Source: Planctomycetota bacterium | GTDB lineage: Bacteria > Planctomycetota > MHYJ01 > JACPRB01 | DNA length: 53,230 nucleotides | Direction of reading: 5' to 3' | NCBI GenBank assembly: GCA_035574235.1 | Contig: DATLZA010000079.1 | Coordinates: 1 to 53,230 of the forward strand | Shown: positions 32,196 through 41,925 of the stretch, one piece after another | Layout: the number at the start of each line of letters is the position of its first letter | Position numbering within the stretch: position 1 is the stretch's first letter | Program-made: the position numbers and the translations under genes | The notes under the pieces: model-generated | Seen by the model: only the letters and a program-made list of their open reading frames with translations | The model's database searches: none | Told to the model about the DNA's origin: nothing

Positions 32196-33872
32196 ATGCG
32201 AGCGATGCGGCGCCCCGCCGGCCTGGCCGTTCTGCTGGCGGCGTGCTCGGCGCCTGCCGACCGCGCCGTCCCCGCCGACCGTCCGAACGTGCTTCTGGTG
32301 ATCACCGACGACCAGGGGTACGGGGACGTCCGAATCCACGGCAACGACCGGATCCGCACGCCGAACTTGGACGCACTGGCCGCGCAGGGCGCCCGGTTCA
32401 CGCGCTTCTACGTCTCCCCCGTCTGCTCGCCCACGCGCGCCGCCCTCTATACGGGCCGGTACAACTACCGCACGGGCGTCGTCGATACCTACCTGGGGCG
32501 ATCGCTCATGCACCCCGACGAGGTCACCGTCGCGGAAATCCTGGGAGCCGCCGGCTACCGGACGGGTCTCTTCGGCAAATGGCACCTCGGGGATAACTTT
32601 CCTCTACGGGCCATGGACCAGGGATTCCAGGAAACGTTCGTTCTCAAGGGAGGCGGGATCGGCCAACCTTCCGATCCGCCCGGCGGAGATTCCTACTTCG
32701 ATCCGACGCTTTACCGCAACGGCACGCCCGTCAAGACGCGGGGATACGTGACGGACGTCCTCACCGACGCCGCCCTGGAGTTCATCAGGGCCCCCTCCCC
32801 GTCTCCTTTCTTCGCCTGCGTCGCCTACAACGCCCCCCACACGCCGCTCGAGGTCCCGGAGACCCGCGTCGCCCCTTACCTGGCCCTGGGGCTCAAGCCC
32901 GAGACGGCCCGGGTCTACGCCATGGTGACCCACATCGATGAAAACGTGGGACGGCTCCTGGCGGAGCTCGAGTCCTCCGGGCGGGCGAAGAACACGCTGG
33001 TCGTCTTTCTCACGGACAACGGCCCGCAGCAGGACCGTTACAACGGCGGCTTGCGCGGCCGCAAGGGCTCGGTCTTCGAAGGCGGCATCCGCGTCCCCTG
33101 CTTCGTGCGCTGGCCGGCGCGCATCCGACCCGGATCGCTCGTGGATCGACCCGCCGCGCACATCGACCTCACCCCCACGATCCTTGACGCCTGCGGCCTC
33201 CCCCGGCCGGAGGAGACGGTGTTCGACGGCGAAAGCCTCCTGGCCGCCCTCGAGGGACGCGAACGCGAAGCTCCGGAACGCACGATCTTCGTTCAGTGGC
33301 ACCGGGGAGACGTCCCCGAAAAGGGACGGTCCTGCGCGGCGATCACGTCGCGGTGGAAACTGGTGCGGACCGATCCCCACGCGCCGCCGCTCCTCTTCGA
33401 CCTCCAGGCCGATCCCGGCGAGCGTTATGATCTCGCGGCGCGAAACCCGAACGAGGTGGAGCGCCTCTGGCGGCAGTACGAAACCTGGTTCGCCGAGGTC
33501 GGCGCCGCCCGTGGATACGCTCCCCCGCGCATCCGGGTGGGAAGTCCTCGCGAGAATCCCGTGCTCCTGACCCGCCAGGATTGGAGAGGGCCGCGCGCCG
33601 GCTGGGGGGCCGAGAACCTCGGACACTGGGAAATCGAGATCGACCGCCCCGGGACGTACGACATCCGCCTGCTCTTCCGGGCGCTCAAGGAGCCGGCCGT
33701 CGCGCGGGTTTCCGTCGCCGGCGCCGGCGCCGAAGTTCCCCTCGCCCCCGGGGCGACGGAATGCTCCTTCCGTCTGGATCTGCCCGCCGGCCCGGCGCGC
33801 CTGGAGCCGCACGTGGCGGCCGAAGGACGAGCGCGGGGCGTCGAATATGTCGAGATCCGCCGGCGGGAGTAG
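32196..33872 (+). CDS. Sulfatase, lipoprotein (CSPTR)
   Basis: A 558-aa type I sulfatase. After a lipoprotein signal with lipobox LAAC17 come the metal motif VLLVITDDQGYGD and the formylglycine signature C77-S-P-T-R, so Cys77 would be converted to formylglycine. Further motifs are GKWHLGDN and FLTDNGPQ. The C-terminal ~100 residues form an extra beta domain (WGAENLGHWEIEIDRPGTYDIRLLFRAL). It likely removes sulfate from extracellular polysaccharides. A second in-frame ATG at 32205 could also be the start. It ends four bases before the convergent sulfatase gene. Confidence 0.9.
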   Translation: MRAMRRPAGLAVLLAACSAPADRAVPADRPNVLLVITDDQGYGDVRIHGNDRIRTPNLDALAAQGARFTRFYVSPVCSPTRAALYTGRYNYRTGVVDTYLGRSLMHPDEVTVAEILGAAGYRTGLFGKWHLGDNFPLRAMDQGFQETFVLKGGGIGQPSDPPGGDSYFDPTLYRNGTPVKTRGYVTDVLTDAALEFIRAPSPSPFFACVAYNAPHTPLEVPETRVAPYLALGLKPETARVYAMVTHIDENVGRLLAELESSGRAKNTLVVFLTDNGPQQDRYNGGLRGRKGSVFEGGIRVPCFVRWPARIRPGSLVDRPAAHIDLTPTILDACGLPRPEETVFDGESLLAALEGREREAPERTIFVQWHRGDVPEKGRSCAAITSRWKLVRTDPHAPPLLFDLQADPGERYDLAARNPNEVERLWRQYETWFAEVGAARGYAPPRIRVGSPRENPVLLTRQDWRGPRAGWGAENLGHWEIEIDRPGTYDIRLLFRALKEPAVARVSVAGAGAEVPLAPGATECSFRLDLPAGPARLEPHVAAEGRARGVEYVEIRRRE

Positions 33873-33875
33873 CGC

Positions 33876-35393
33876 TCACTGTTTCCGTTCCGGCTCCGGG
33901 TCCTTCTCCGGAACCCGGTAGAGCGTTCTCAAACGGTCCAGTTCCTTCTTCAGGTCCGCCACCGTCTCCGCATAGGCGGGGTCGGCGTAGACGTTGCGAA
34001 GTTCGTCCGGGTCCTTCTCGAGGTCGTAAAGCTCCCACTCGCCGAGCTGATAGAAGTGGATGAGCTTATGACGCTCCGTCCGCACGCCGTAATGTCGGGC
34101 CACGTGGTGCGGACCGGGAAATTCGTAGTAGTGATAGTAAAAGCTCCGGCGCCAGTCGGAAGGAGTCTCTCCGCGAAGAAGGGGCACCAGACTCCGCCCC
34201 TGCAGGTCCGCCGGCACGGGAACCCCCGCGGCCTCGAGGAAGGTGGGCGCGAAGTCCAGGTTCGAAACCATGTCGCGATTTTCCGAGCCGGGCCGCGCGA
34301 CCCCCGGCCACCGCACCAGGAGGGGCACCCGCAGCGATTCCTCGTACATGAAGCGCTTGTCGAACCACCCGTGCTCCCCGAGGTACCAGCCGTTGTCCGA
34401 GGAGTAGACCACGATCGTTCGGGACGCCAGACCGCTTTCGTCCAGGTAGTCCAGCACCCGTCCGATGTTCTCGTCCATCGAGGCGACGCAACGCAGATAA
34501 TCCTTTGCGTACCGCTGGTACTTCCAGCGCACCAGATCCTTTCCCTGAAGGCCGGCCCGCAGAAACGCCTCGTTCCGCGGTCCGTAGGCCGCATCCCAGG
34601 CGGCCTTCTGCTCGGACGTCAGATTCGGAGGCGGCTTCAGCTTGAGGTCCCGTTCGTTGAGATCGTCCGAAATCCTCATCTTCTGCTGCCGGGCGGCGGT
34701 CCCGCGTCCCGCATAATCGTCGAAAAGCGTCGGCGGCTCGGGAATCGTCGTGTCCTCGTAGAGATCGAGATGCCGGGGCGACGGCTCCCATTCCCGGTGG
34801 GGCGCCTTGTGCTGATACATGAGAAGAAACGGCTTGGAAGGATCCCGTCCCTTCTTCAGCCAGTCGAGCGCCAGATCCGTAATGAGGTCGGTGACGTACC
34901 CCTCGAGCCGCCGGATCCCCTGGGCGCTCTTGAGACGCGGGTTGTAATAGGTCCCCTGCCCGATGAGAACGTCCCAGTAATCGAATCCCGTGGGGTCCGT
35001 CTCCAGGTGCCACTTTCCCACGATCGCCGTCTGGTAGCCCGCCTTCCGCAGAAGCTTCGGGAAGGTCACCTGACTGCCGTCGAAACGGTCGCCGTTCTTC
35101 ATGAAGCCGTTCAGGTGCCCGTACTTTCCCGTCAGAATCACCGCGCGGCTGGGCCCGCACAGGGCGTTGGTCACGAAGCAATTGCGGAAAAGCATCCCCT
35201 CCCGCGCCAGGCGGTCCAGCGCGGGCGTGCGGTTGACGCGCGATCCGTAGGCGCCCACGGACTGCACGCCGTGATCATCGCTGAAAATAAAGAGGATGTT
35301 CGGAGGGGCGGTCCGGTCCTGGGCGGGCGCAGAGGCCGCCGGCGCCCCGGAGCCCAGAAGAGCGATCCCGAAAACCGACGCGATGAAGCGCAT
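33876..35393 (-). CDS. Sulfatase, secreted (CGPSR)
   Basis: A 505-aa type I sulfatase with a signal peptide ([22 protein letters not shown]). It has the metal motif [13 protein letters not shown], the formylglycine signature C79-[14 protein letters not shown], and a C-terminal DUF4976-like end ([20 protein letters not shown]). Its architecture ([23 protein letters not shown]) is near the heparan-sulfate/iduronate-type group, but substrate is not predictable. It forms a same-strand pair with the next sulfatase, 30 bp apart. Confidence 0.9.
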   Translation of the reverse strand: MRFIASVFGIALLGSGAPAASAPAQDRTAPPNILFIFSDDHGVQSVGAYGSRVNRTPALDRLAREGMLFRNCFVTNALCGPSRAVILTGKYGHLNGFMKNGDRFDGSQVTFPKLLRKAGYQTAIVGKWHLETDPTGFDYWDVLIGQGTYYNPRLKSAQGIRRLEGYVTDLITDLALDWLKKGRDPSKPFLLMYQHKAPHREWEPSPRHLDLYEDTTIPEPPTLFDDYAGRGTAARQQKMRISDDLNERDLKLKPPPNLTSEQKAAWDAAYGPRNEAFLRAGLQGKDLVRWKYQRYAKDYLRCVASMDENIGRVLDYLDESGLASRTIVVYSSDNGWYLGEHGWFDKRFMYEESLRVPLLVRWPGVARPGSENRDMVSNLDFAPTFLEAAGVPVPADLQGRSLVPLLRGETPSDWRRSFYYHYYEFPGPHHVARHYGVRTERHKLIHFYQLGEWELYDLEKDPDELRNVYADPAYAETVADLKKELDRLRTLYRVPEKDPEPERKQ

Positions 35394-35423
35394 GACGATC
35401 TCCCTGTTCGAAAGCGAAACGGG

Positions 35424-36803
35424 CTATTTCGTGCGTGCCGGGCGGGTCCCGGGCCAGCGTGGCGACTCGGTGCGCGCGGTCTTGAGATATTCCTCGATCC
35501 GGCTCACCACCTCCGGATGCCGCGCCGCCACGTCCTGCCGCTCTCCAACGTCGCTCTTCAGGTCGTACAGCTCCAGCGGGCGGCCCGGACCCAGGCGCAC
35601 CGCCTTCCAGTCGCCCCACCGGACGGCCTGCTGGAAACCGCGCTCGTGAAACTCCCAGTAGAGGAATTCATGAGCGCGGGCGGGCTTGCCGAAAAGCGCC
35701 GGCGCCATCGAGACTCCGTCGATGCCTTCCGGCGGCTTCGCCCCCGCCAGCTCCGCGGCCGTCGGCAGAAAATCCCAGTGCGCCCAGACATGATCGCTCA
35801 CGGCTCCCGCCGGAATCTTCCCGGGCCAGCGCACGATCATGGGAACGCGGATTCCTCCCTCGTAAAGGTCCCGCTTGATCCCGCGCAGCGGCCCGGCGCT
35901 GCCGAAGAATTCGGGATCGGCTCCCCCCTCCTTGTGCGGCCCGTTGTCGCTCGAGAAAAAGACGACCGTATCGCCGTCGATCCCGAGTTCCTTGAGGAGC
36001 GCCAGGAGACGGCCGACGTGACGGTCCATCCGCGCGATCATGGCCGCGAACGCGGCCTTCGGCGTCGCCTGCGAACGGTAGCCCCGCGCCGGATCCTCGT
36101 CCGCCTTTCGATTCACGAAGGGGGTCTCCGGAAACCGTCCGCGGAACGGTTCAAGCTCCTCTTCCGGGACCCGGATCTCGGCGTGCGGGACGGTCACCGC
36201 CCAGTAGAGGAAAAACGGCCGGGCGCGGTGCTTGCGGACGAATTCCAGCGCCGCGTCGGCCACGAGATCGTTGGCCCATGCTTGGGGATCGACGGTCACC
36301 CGCTCGGCGTCGCGGAAGAGGTGATCCGTATATTGCCGGTGGGGATGGCCGTGCGTAAGGAAGCCCAGGTGTTCGTCGAATCCCTGCCGGGACGGAAGGC
36401 CCTCGGTCCCTTCGCGCCCCAGCCCCCACTTCCCCATCACGCCCGTGGCATACCCCGCCGCCTTGAGGACCTCCGCGACCGTAACGTCCTCATCGCGCAG
36501 CGGAAAGTCGCCGTTGCCGCGGATCCAGGCGTGCCCCATGTGGTATCCGCACATCAGCGCGTACCGGGAGGGCGCGCAGACGGTGCTCCCGGCGTAATAC
36601 TGAGTGAACCGGATGCCTTCCGCGGCCAGGCGGTCGATGTTCGGCGTCCGGAACTTCTGCTGCCCGTAGCAGGAGAGGTCGCCGTATCCGAGATCGTCGG
36701 CGTGAATGAAGATGATGTTCGGCTTGCGGCCCTGAGAAGGATCCGCGGAGCCCGATCCGGACAGCGCGGCGGCGGCCGCCGTGAGAACAAGAAGCGTACG
36801 CAT
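35424..36803 (-). CDS. Sulfatase, secreted (CAPSR)
   Basis: A 459-aa type I sulfatase with signal peptide MRTLLVLTAAAAALSGSGSA. It has the metal motif IFIHADDLGYGDLSCYG, the formylglycine signature C76-A-P-S-R, GVMGKWGLGREG and FFSSDNGPHKEGG. I chose ATG 36801-36803, with GAGGGA eight bases upstream; an ATG two codons earlier (36807-36809) would sit almost on the Shine-Dalgarno. The divergent gene at 36961 is a dehydrogenase. Together with the neighbouring sulfatase it would attack the same sulfated polymer. Confidence 0.9.
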   Translation of the reverse strand: MRTLLVLTAAAAALSGSGSADPSQGRKPNIIFIHADDLGYGDLSCYGQQKFRTPNIDRLAAEGIRFTQYYAGSTVCAPSRYALMCGYHMGHAWIRGNGDFPLRDEDVTVAEVLKAAGYATGVMGKWGLGREGTEGLPSRQGFDEHLGFLTHGHPHRQYTDHLFRDAERVTVDPQAWANDLVADAALEFVRKHRARPFFLYWAVTVPHAEIRVPEEELEPFRGRFPETPFVNRKADEDPARGYRSQATPKAAFAAMIARMDRHVGRLLALLKELGIDGDTVVFFSSDNGPHKEGGADPEFFGSAGPLRGIKRDLYEGGIRVPMIVRWPGKIPAGAVSDHVWAHWDFLPTAAELAGAKPPEGIDGVSMAPALFGKPARAHEFLYWEFHERGFQQAVRWGDWKAVRLGPGRPLELYDLKSDVGERQDVAARHPEVVSRIEEYLKTARTESPRWPGTRPARTK

Positions 36804-36836
36804 GAACATTTCCCTCGCTTTCAGGCCCGAAGCACC

Positions 36837-36842
36837 AGTATA
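36837..36842 (-). promoter_or_regulatory. Candidate -10 box upstream of the CAPSR sulfatase gene
   Basis: Minus-strand TATACT at 36837-36842 matches five of six -10 bases, 34 bp before ATG 36803. The -35 region is not convincing. The same 157-bp gap contains TATATATAGT at 36924-36933, which may serve the plus-strand gene at 36961. Confidence 0.25.
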
Positions 36843-36960
36843 AACCGCTCCGGACGGTCCCGGTTGCGCCGCTCCGCCGGAATTCCGGCTCCCTATTTGA
36901 GCAACAGGAGGGCGACGGGCAGTTATATATAGTGTTCCCTTCGGTAAAACGGAGATCGCC

Positions 36961-38982
36961 ATGCGCGCATCCGCACCTCTCGTCCGCCGCGCCGTGCTGC
37001 TGTCCGCGCTCACCCTGCTCGCCGGGACGGCCGACGCCCGGCCCCGGCAGGAACCGCCCAAGGGCGGCCCCTCGCCGGAAGAGGCGCTCAAGGCGCTGCG
37101 GGTCGCGCCGGGCCTGGAAGTGACCGTGTGGGCCCACGAACCCGGCGTCGTCAACCCCACCAACATGGACATCGACGAAAGGGGGCGCGTCTGGATCACG
37201 GAGGCCGCCAATTACCGCGGCTCCCGCCAAAGACCGGAAGGCGACCGTATCGTGATCCTCGAGGACACCGATCTCGACGGGCGGTGCGACCGATACAAGG
37301 TGTTCCTCCAGGATCCTTCTCTCTTCGCGCCCCTCGGCATCTGCGTCCTGGGAAACAAGGTTTACGTGGCCCAGTCCCCCAAGATGCTCGTCTATACGAT
37401 CGATCCTTCGGGCGACCGCCCCGCCGGCCCCCCCGAGGTGCTTTTCGACGGCTTCGGCGGCGTCAACCACGACCACGGCCTTCACGCGATCATGTTCGGT
37501 CCGGACGGGCGTGTCTACTTCAACGCGGGCAACGACGGCTGCCACGGGGCCGTGGTGAAGAACGCCCGAGGGGAACCCATCGTGGACACCACGGGAAGCC
37601 ACGTGGGCGGCAAGGGGACGCTCTGGAGGGGCGGTCCCCGCGGCCCCGGCCGCCGCTACGTGCAGGGCATGGCCTTCCGCTGCAATCCGGACGGGACGGG
37701 CTTCGAGACGCTCGGCCACAACTTCCGCAACAACTACGAGGTGGCGGCCGATTCGTTCGGCACCGCCTGGCAGTCCGACAACGACGATGACGGCAACGAG
37801 GGAGTGCGGATCAACTACGTCATGGAGGGAGGCGATTTCGGATACGTGGGGCTCAAGGGCACCAACTGGGGCCGCGACATGCCCGCCTATCCGGGTCAGT
37901 CGCGCCAGGAAGCCCACTGGCATCAGCGTGACCCCGGCACCGTTCCCAACCTTCTCATGACGGGCGGAGGCTCGCCCACCGGAATCCTCGTGTACGAGGG
38001 AGATCTCCTCCCCGAACCGTACCGGGGCAAGATCATTCACTGCGACGCCGGACCGAACGTCGTGCGCGTCTACACCCCGGCTCCGGCGGGCGCCGGATAC
38101 CGCTGCGCGTCGGAAGACCTTCTCAAATCGTCCGACCGCTGGTTCCGCCCCGCGGATGTCGCCGTGGGCGTGGACGGCTCGCTCTTCGTGGCCGACTGGA
38201 CCGATCCGGGCGTCGGCGGACACGCCACCGGAGACAAGCCTCTGGCCGTCATGAGCGGCCGCGTCTACCGGATCGCCCCCAAGGGACACAAACCCGTCGT
38301 CCCGAAGCTCGATCTTTCGACGACGGCGGGACAGATCGAGGCGCTCTGTTCCCCGAATCTGGCGCGCCGCTACCTGGGCTATCAGAAGCTGCTCGGAGGC
38401 GGTCCGGAGGCGCAATCGGCCCTGGCGAACCTCTTCCGCACGTCGGCCAACGTCCGATTCCGGGCGCGGGCGCTCTGGCTGCTGGCGCGCGGACCTCAGG
38501 GTCCCGAGTTCGTCCGCGAAGCCCTGAAGGATGCGGACGTGGACCTTCGAGTCACGGCGCTCCGGGCGGCCCGGCTCATCCGCATGGACATGCCGACCCT
38601 GGCGCGCGAAATGCTTTCGGACCCGCATCCCTTCGTCTGGCGCGAGATCTGCCTGGCCATGAACTACGAGCCTACGGAGAAATGCCTGGACGTCCTCGTG
38701 GCGCTCGGGGACAAGGTCACCCCCATGCCCCCGAACTTCCTCACGGAGCCGGCCCCGAACGTCCCGCGCGGTCCCGAGGGATTCCGGACGCTGGAGCTCT
38801 GGCGCCAGAACCGCTACGAATGGAAGTGGTATCTCGAGGCCTTTGGAATCGCCTGCACGGGACGCGAGAAGGAGGTCCTCGAGGCCTGGAAAGAGCGGGG
38901 CAAGAACAAGGATCCCAAGGTCGCCGAAACGATCGCCTGGAGGCTCAATCGGGAGGTCCCTGAGCCTCCCGCCAAAAAGTAA
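36961..38982 (+). CDS. PVC-type dehydrogenase beta-propeller with HEAT repeats
   Basis: A 673-aa secreted protein of the PVC-type membrane-bound dehydrogenase family. After signal peptide MRASAPLVRRAVLLSALTLLAG come LRVAPGLEVTVWAHEPGVVNPTNMDIDERGRVWITEA, VILEDTDLDGRCDRYKVF and NHDHGLHAIMFGPDGRVYFNAGN, all propeller signatures, then GGHATGDKPLAVMSGRVYRIAP and a C-terminal HEAT region (ALKDADVDLRVTALRAARLI). The start has GGAG seven bases upstream. The cytochrome c gene follows by five bases, so electrons probably pass to it. The sugar or alcohol substrate is unknown. Confidence 0.87.
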   Translation: MRASAPLVRRAVLLSALTLLAGTADARPRQEPPKGGPSPEEALKALRVAPGLEVTVWAHEPGVVNPTNMDIDERGRVWITEAANYRGSRQRPEGDRIVILEDTDLDGRCDRYKVFLQDPSLFAPLGICVLGNKVYVAQSPKMLVYTIDPSGDRPAGPPEVLFDGFGGVNHDHGLHAIMFGPDGRVYFNAGNDGCHGAVVKNARGEPIVDTTGSHVGGKGTLWRGGPRGPGRRYVQGMAFRCNPDGTGFETLGHNFRNNYEVAADSFGTAWQSDNDDDGNEGVRINYVMEGGDFGYVGLKGTNWGRDMPAYPGQSRQEAHWHQRDPGTVPNLLMTGGGSPTGILVYEGDLLPEPYRGKIIHCDAGPNVVRVYTPAPAGAGYRCASEDLLKSSDRWFRPADVAVGVDGSLFVADWTDPGVGGHATGDKPLAVMSGRVYRIAPKGHKPVVPKLDLSTTAGQIEALCSPNLARRYLGYQKLLGGGPEAQSALANLFRTSANVRFRARALWLLARGPQGPEFVREALKDADVDLRVTALRAARLIRMDMPTLAREMLSDPHPFVWREICLAMNYEPTEKCLDVLVALGDKVTPMPPNFLTEPAPNVPRGPEGFRTLELWRQNRYEWKWYLEAFGIACTGREKEVLEAWKERGKNKDPKVAETIAWRLNREVPEPPAKK

Positions 38983-38987
38983 GGGTC

Positions 38988-39767
38988 ATGATCCGACCGA
39001 TCGTTGCCGTCATCGCCGTCTGGGTTTCCGCGATGGGTCCGCAGGGCGACGGCGCCGCGGAAGCTTCCGTAGCGGCCGCGCTTCGGACCGTCCAGGACCC
39101 TTCCGCCGCGCTGCCCGACCGCGAAGGCGCGGTGAAGGCGCTGGCACGCACGCGCGCGGGCGGCCTGGCGCTCCTTCGTCTCGAGGAGGAAGGGCGGCTC
39201 CCGGAGGAGCTTCGCGCGACCGCGCGCTTCGCGCTGGCGGCCTGCCCGGACGCGGAAGTCCGCGCCGCCGCCGACCGGCGCCTTCCGGTCCCCAAGACCA
39301 AGGAAGGAACCCCCCTTCCTCCGATCGCCGCGCTCGCCGCCCTCAAGGGCGACGCCGCCTCCGGAGCCCGCGTCTACCGGCGCGCCGAGGGTCCCAACTG
39401 CATCGCCTGCCACCCGATCGGCGACGAAGGACGCATGGTCGGACCTCCTCTGACGACCGTGGGCAACAAGCTCAGCCGGGAGCAGATGTTCGAGGCGATC
39501 CTGACCCCCAGCGCCGCCATCCTCATGGGCTACGAAAACTGGGCCGTGCGCACGACCGGCGGAGACATCAAGACGGGAATCAAGGTGGAAGAGACCGACG
39601 ACCACATCACCCTCAAGGACGCTCAGGGCGAATTCATCGATATCCCGCTCGACCGGATTGCGGACCGCAAGATGCTCCGCCTGTCGATGATGCCGGAAAA
39701 TCTGACCCAGTCGATGACCCTCCAGGAACTCGTGGATCTTGTGGAATATCTGACCCAGCAGCGGTAG
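38988..39767 (+). CDS. Secreted c-type cytochrome (CIACH)
   Basis: A 259-aa protein with signal peptide MIRPIVAVIAVWVSA, an Ala-rich helical N-terminal half and a C-terminal cytochrome c domain with heme motif CIACH and candidate axial Met in RLSMMPENL. The layout (VGPPLTTVGNKLSREQMFEAILTPSA, ELVDLVEYL) is the heme-binding domain that accompanies PVC-type dehydrogenases. ATG 38988 is five bases after the dehydrogenase stop. It likely takes electrons from that enzyme. Confidence 0.87.
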   Translation: MIRPIVAVIAVWVSAMGPQGDGAAEASVAAALRTVQDPSAALPDREGAVKALARTRAGGLALLRLEEEGRLPEELRATARFALAACPDAEVRAAADRRLPVPKTKEGTPLPPIAALAALKGDAASGARVYRRAEGPNCIACHPIGDEGRMVGPPLTTVGNKLSREQMFEAILTPSAAILMGYENWAVRTTGGDIKTGIKVEETDDHITLKDAQGEFIDIPLDRIADRKMLRLSMMPENLTQSMTLQELVDLVEYLTQQR

Positions 39768-39778
39768 GAGCGCGCACG

Positions 39779-40429
39779 ATGAAGACCGCGGCGGTGGTGC
39801 TGGTGACGGCGGCGATGCCTCTGATGCAGGCCGAGGCGCCCCTGTTTGAGGAATCCTTCGACGGGAAGCTCTCGGACGGCTGGTCCTGGGTGCGGGAGGA
39901 CGCCGCCGGCTGGAAGCTCGAGGGAGGGGCGCTCCGGATCTCCCCTCAGCCGGGAACCATCTGGTTCAAAACCAACAACGCCCGCAATCTCCTGGTGCGC
40001 ACTCCGCCGGCGGCCGGCACCCCCGAAGCGCCGGTGGCGGTCGAGGTGGAAATCGATCACGCCCCCGCCGCCGAGGCCGAGCAGTCCGGCCTGCTTTTCT
40101 ACGTGGACGACGCCAATTACCTCAAGCTCGTCTGCGAATCGCTCAAGGGAAAGACCCACATCGTCTTCGCCCGCGAGGCGAAAGGAATTCCCGCCCATCT
40201 TCCCACCCGCGAGGAACCGTCCCGCCCCGTGCGGCTGCGCCTGCTCTGGACGGGAACCCGGATCCGCGGCGAGTACCGACCGGCGGCGGGGACGGAATGG
40301 ATCTCCGTGGGCGAATACGACAGCGTTCCCGGCGCCGCCCGGGTGGGACTCATGGCCTGCGGCGCGCCCGCGGGAACCGACCGCTGGGCTTCCTTCCGGG
40401 CCTTCCGCGTCGTCCGCGCCGCCCGCTGA
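39779..40429 (+). CDS. Secreted concanavalin-like (DUF1349-type) protein
   Basis: A 216-aa protein with signal peptide MKTAAVVLVTAAMPLMQA and a single concanavalin-like jelly roll: FEESFDGKLSDGWSWVREDAAGWKLEGGALRI, IWFKTNNARNLLVR, AEQSGLLFYVDDANYLKLV and FRAFRVVRAAR. This resembles DUF1349 or the C-terminal domain of family 43 glycoside hydrolases. It may bind or hydrolyse carbohydrate. ATG 39779 is 11 bases after the cytochrome stop, so it belongs to that operon. Confidence 0.75.
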   Translation: MKTAAVVLVTAAMPLMQAEAPLFEESFDGKLSDGWSWVREDAAGWKLEGGALRISPQPGTIWFKTNNARNLLVRTPPAAGTPEAPVAVEVEIDHAPAAEAEQSGLLFYVDDANYLKLVCESLKGKTHIVFAREAKGIPAHLPTREEPSRPVRLRLLWTGTRIRGEYRPAAGTEWISVGEYDSVPGAARVGLMACGAPAGTDRWASFRAFRVVRAAR

Positions 40430-40497
40430 GTTCCGCGCCGCCGCACGGTAACGCCCGGCCGTCTCGGGGTACAGATGTCCGGAAGTCTTCGGACGGT

Positions 40498-41052
40498 ATG
40501 AAGCGGCGTTGCATGGCGGCGGTCCTGCTGGCGGGAGTCCCCGCGTTCGGAAGCGTCCGCCAGGAGACGGGAGCGGAGGTCCGCTCCGGCCTGGTGGCGG
40601 AGTTCTTCCGTCTGGGCCGCGAAGTGCAGGACTTCCCCGCCCTCGCCCCCGACCACAAACCCGCCGTGCGTCGCGTGGACCGCCAGATTAACTACTCCAG
40701 CACGTCGGGCAAGTTCGCCGACACGGATCTCGAAGACTACTTCTACGTCCGCTGGACCGGCCTCCTCCGCGTCCCGAAGGACGGCAAGTATACCTTCTAC
40801 CTGGAATCCGACGACGGCTCCCGCCTCTGGATCGACGGCCGGCCCGTGGTCGAAAACGGCGGCCTTCATCCCATGGAGGAGAAGAGCGGCGAGATGACCC
40901 TCAAGGCCGGCGAGTACGAAATCAAGGTGGAATTCTTCGAGAATATGGGGGAAGCGGGTTGCCGGGTTTCCTGGGAAGCCGAGGGGATCGCCAAGGAGCC
41001 CATCCCCGAGACGGCGCTCCTTCACCGGAGGGACAAAGAGATCGACAAGTAG
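40498..41052 (+). CDS. Secreted PA14-domain protein
   Basis: A 184-aa protein with signal peptide MKRRCMAAVLLAGVPAFGS and one PA14 domain: YFYVRWTGLLRVPKDGKYTFYLESDDGSRLWIDGRPVVEN, GEYEIKVEFFENMGEAGCRVSWE. PA14 domains bind glycans and often sit in polysaccharide-active proteins. It is the last gene of the plus-strand dehydrogenase operon (68-bp gap from the previous gene) and is followed by a clear terminator. Confidence 0.85.
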   Translation: MKRRCMAAVLLAGVPAFGSVRQETGAEVRSGLVAEFFRLGREVQDFPALAPDHKPAVRRVDRQINYSSTSGKFADTDLEDYFYVRWTGLLRVPKDGKYTFYLESDDGSRLWIDGRPVVENGGLHPMEEKSGEMTLKAGEYEIKVEFFENMGEAGCRVSWEAEGIAKEPIPETALLHRRDKEIDK

Positions 41053-41092
41053 CCGGCCGCCGAAAAATCACCGCATAGGTTACCTCCGCACG

Positions 41093-41121
41093 GCAAGACG
41101 CGAAAGCGTCTTGCTTTCGTT
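41093..41121 (+). terminator. Rho-independent terminator after the PA14 gene
   Basis: GCAAGACGC (41093-41101) and GCGTCTTGC (41106-41114) form a perfect nine-pair stem with a GAAA tetraloop, followed by TTTCGTT. It lies between two convergent genes. The T-tract is on the plus side, so it serves the plus-strand operon. The minus strand has no such tract. Confidence 0.8.
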
Positions 41122-41136
41122 ATCGGACCCGTTCGC

Positions 41137-41925
41137 TCAAAGCTCCCGCGCCGGCGGGCGCCGCAGCCGCGCGACTTCCTCCGCGCCCGGCCGTCCGCGC
41201 CCCTCGAAGAGGCTTCCTCCGAAGAAGCCGTCCAGCTCCCCCGTCCCCGTCCAAAGCTCCGTGAAGTCCCGAAGCGTTCTCAAAGGTTCCGTGTGCGCCA
41301 GGACGAGCGCATCCCCCCGCCCCTCGCGCGCCGCGCGCGCGACCTCCCGCACCCGCCGCGAAAATTCTTCCGCGGAGCAGTTCCCCGGACCCGCGTGCAC
41401 GACGAGCACCCGGGCCCCCGCGCGCGCCATCGCCCGCGCCTCGTCGGGTCCGAAGACGCACGCCGCCGCCCAGAGCCCCGCCGCGCCCGCGCCCCGGACC
41501 GCTTCCACCTCCCGTTCGTACCCCAGCCGCGCCTCCTCCAGGGCGGCGCGGAACGAGCCGTCGATCATCCCCACGCTCGGCCAGTTCATCAGACCCGCAT
41601 ATCCGGCGCGGCGGATCTCCTCGAGAAACCGGCCCATCAGGCGCAGCGGATCCGTTCCGCAAATCCCCGCCAGGACCGGGACGCCGCGGGGCTCGGCGAA
41701 GAACTGCGCCGCCGCCTGAAGAACCCGGGCGTTCGCGTCCGCAAACGGAAGCAGTCCCGCCGCTCCGTCGGACCCCGGCCCGCAGGCGACCAGAAAATCA
41801 ACGCCCGCCTTCTCGAGCGCCCGGGCCGCCGCGGATTCCGAAACCGCCGCGCCGAGCACCGGAACGCCCTCGGAAGCCGCCCGGCGGCGCCAGGCGGCCG
41901 AGAGCTCCTCGATCGCCGGGTTCAT
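41137..41925 (-). CDS. PEP-hydrolase-family TIM-barrel protein
   Basis: A 262-aa (beta/alpha)8 barrel resembling the phosphoenolpyruvate hydrolase-like family (PF09370, sometimes called TIM-barrel signal transduction protein). Recognisable parts are VPVLGAAVSESAAARALEKAGVDFLVA, PVLAGICGTDPLRLMGRFLEEIRRAGYAGLMNWPSVGMIDGSFR and DALVLAHTEPLRT, then TGELDGFFGGSLFEG. ATG 41923-41925 shares one base with the kinase stop (TGATG), so it is translationally coupled to that gene. The in vivo reaction is not established. Confidence 0.7.
   Translation of the reverse strand: MNPAIEELSAAWRRRAASEGVPVLGAAVSESAAARALEKAGVDFLVACGPGSDGAAGLLPFADANARVLQAAAQFFAEPRGVPVLAGICGTDPLRLMGRFLEEIRRAGYAGLMNWPSVGMIDGSFRAALEEARLGYEREVEAVRGAGAAGLWAAACVFGPDEARAMARAGARVLVVHAGPGNCSAEEFSRRVREVARAAREGRGDALVLAHTEPLRTLRDFTELWTGTGELDGFFGGSLFEGRGRPGAEEVARLRRPPAREL

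Noticed and set aside
28761-32585. A single very long minus-strand open frame covering 1274 codons
   Set aside because: Only the part 28761-30536 has protein character and a signal peptide. The rest runs antisense through the 30723 and 32196 genes, as expected in very GC-rich DNA where the opposite frame seldom has stops.
34056-36932. A 958-codon plus-strand open frame across the sulfatase pair
   Set aside because: It is the antisense shadow of the two sulfatases, with no recognisable domain and His/Arg-rich composition.
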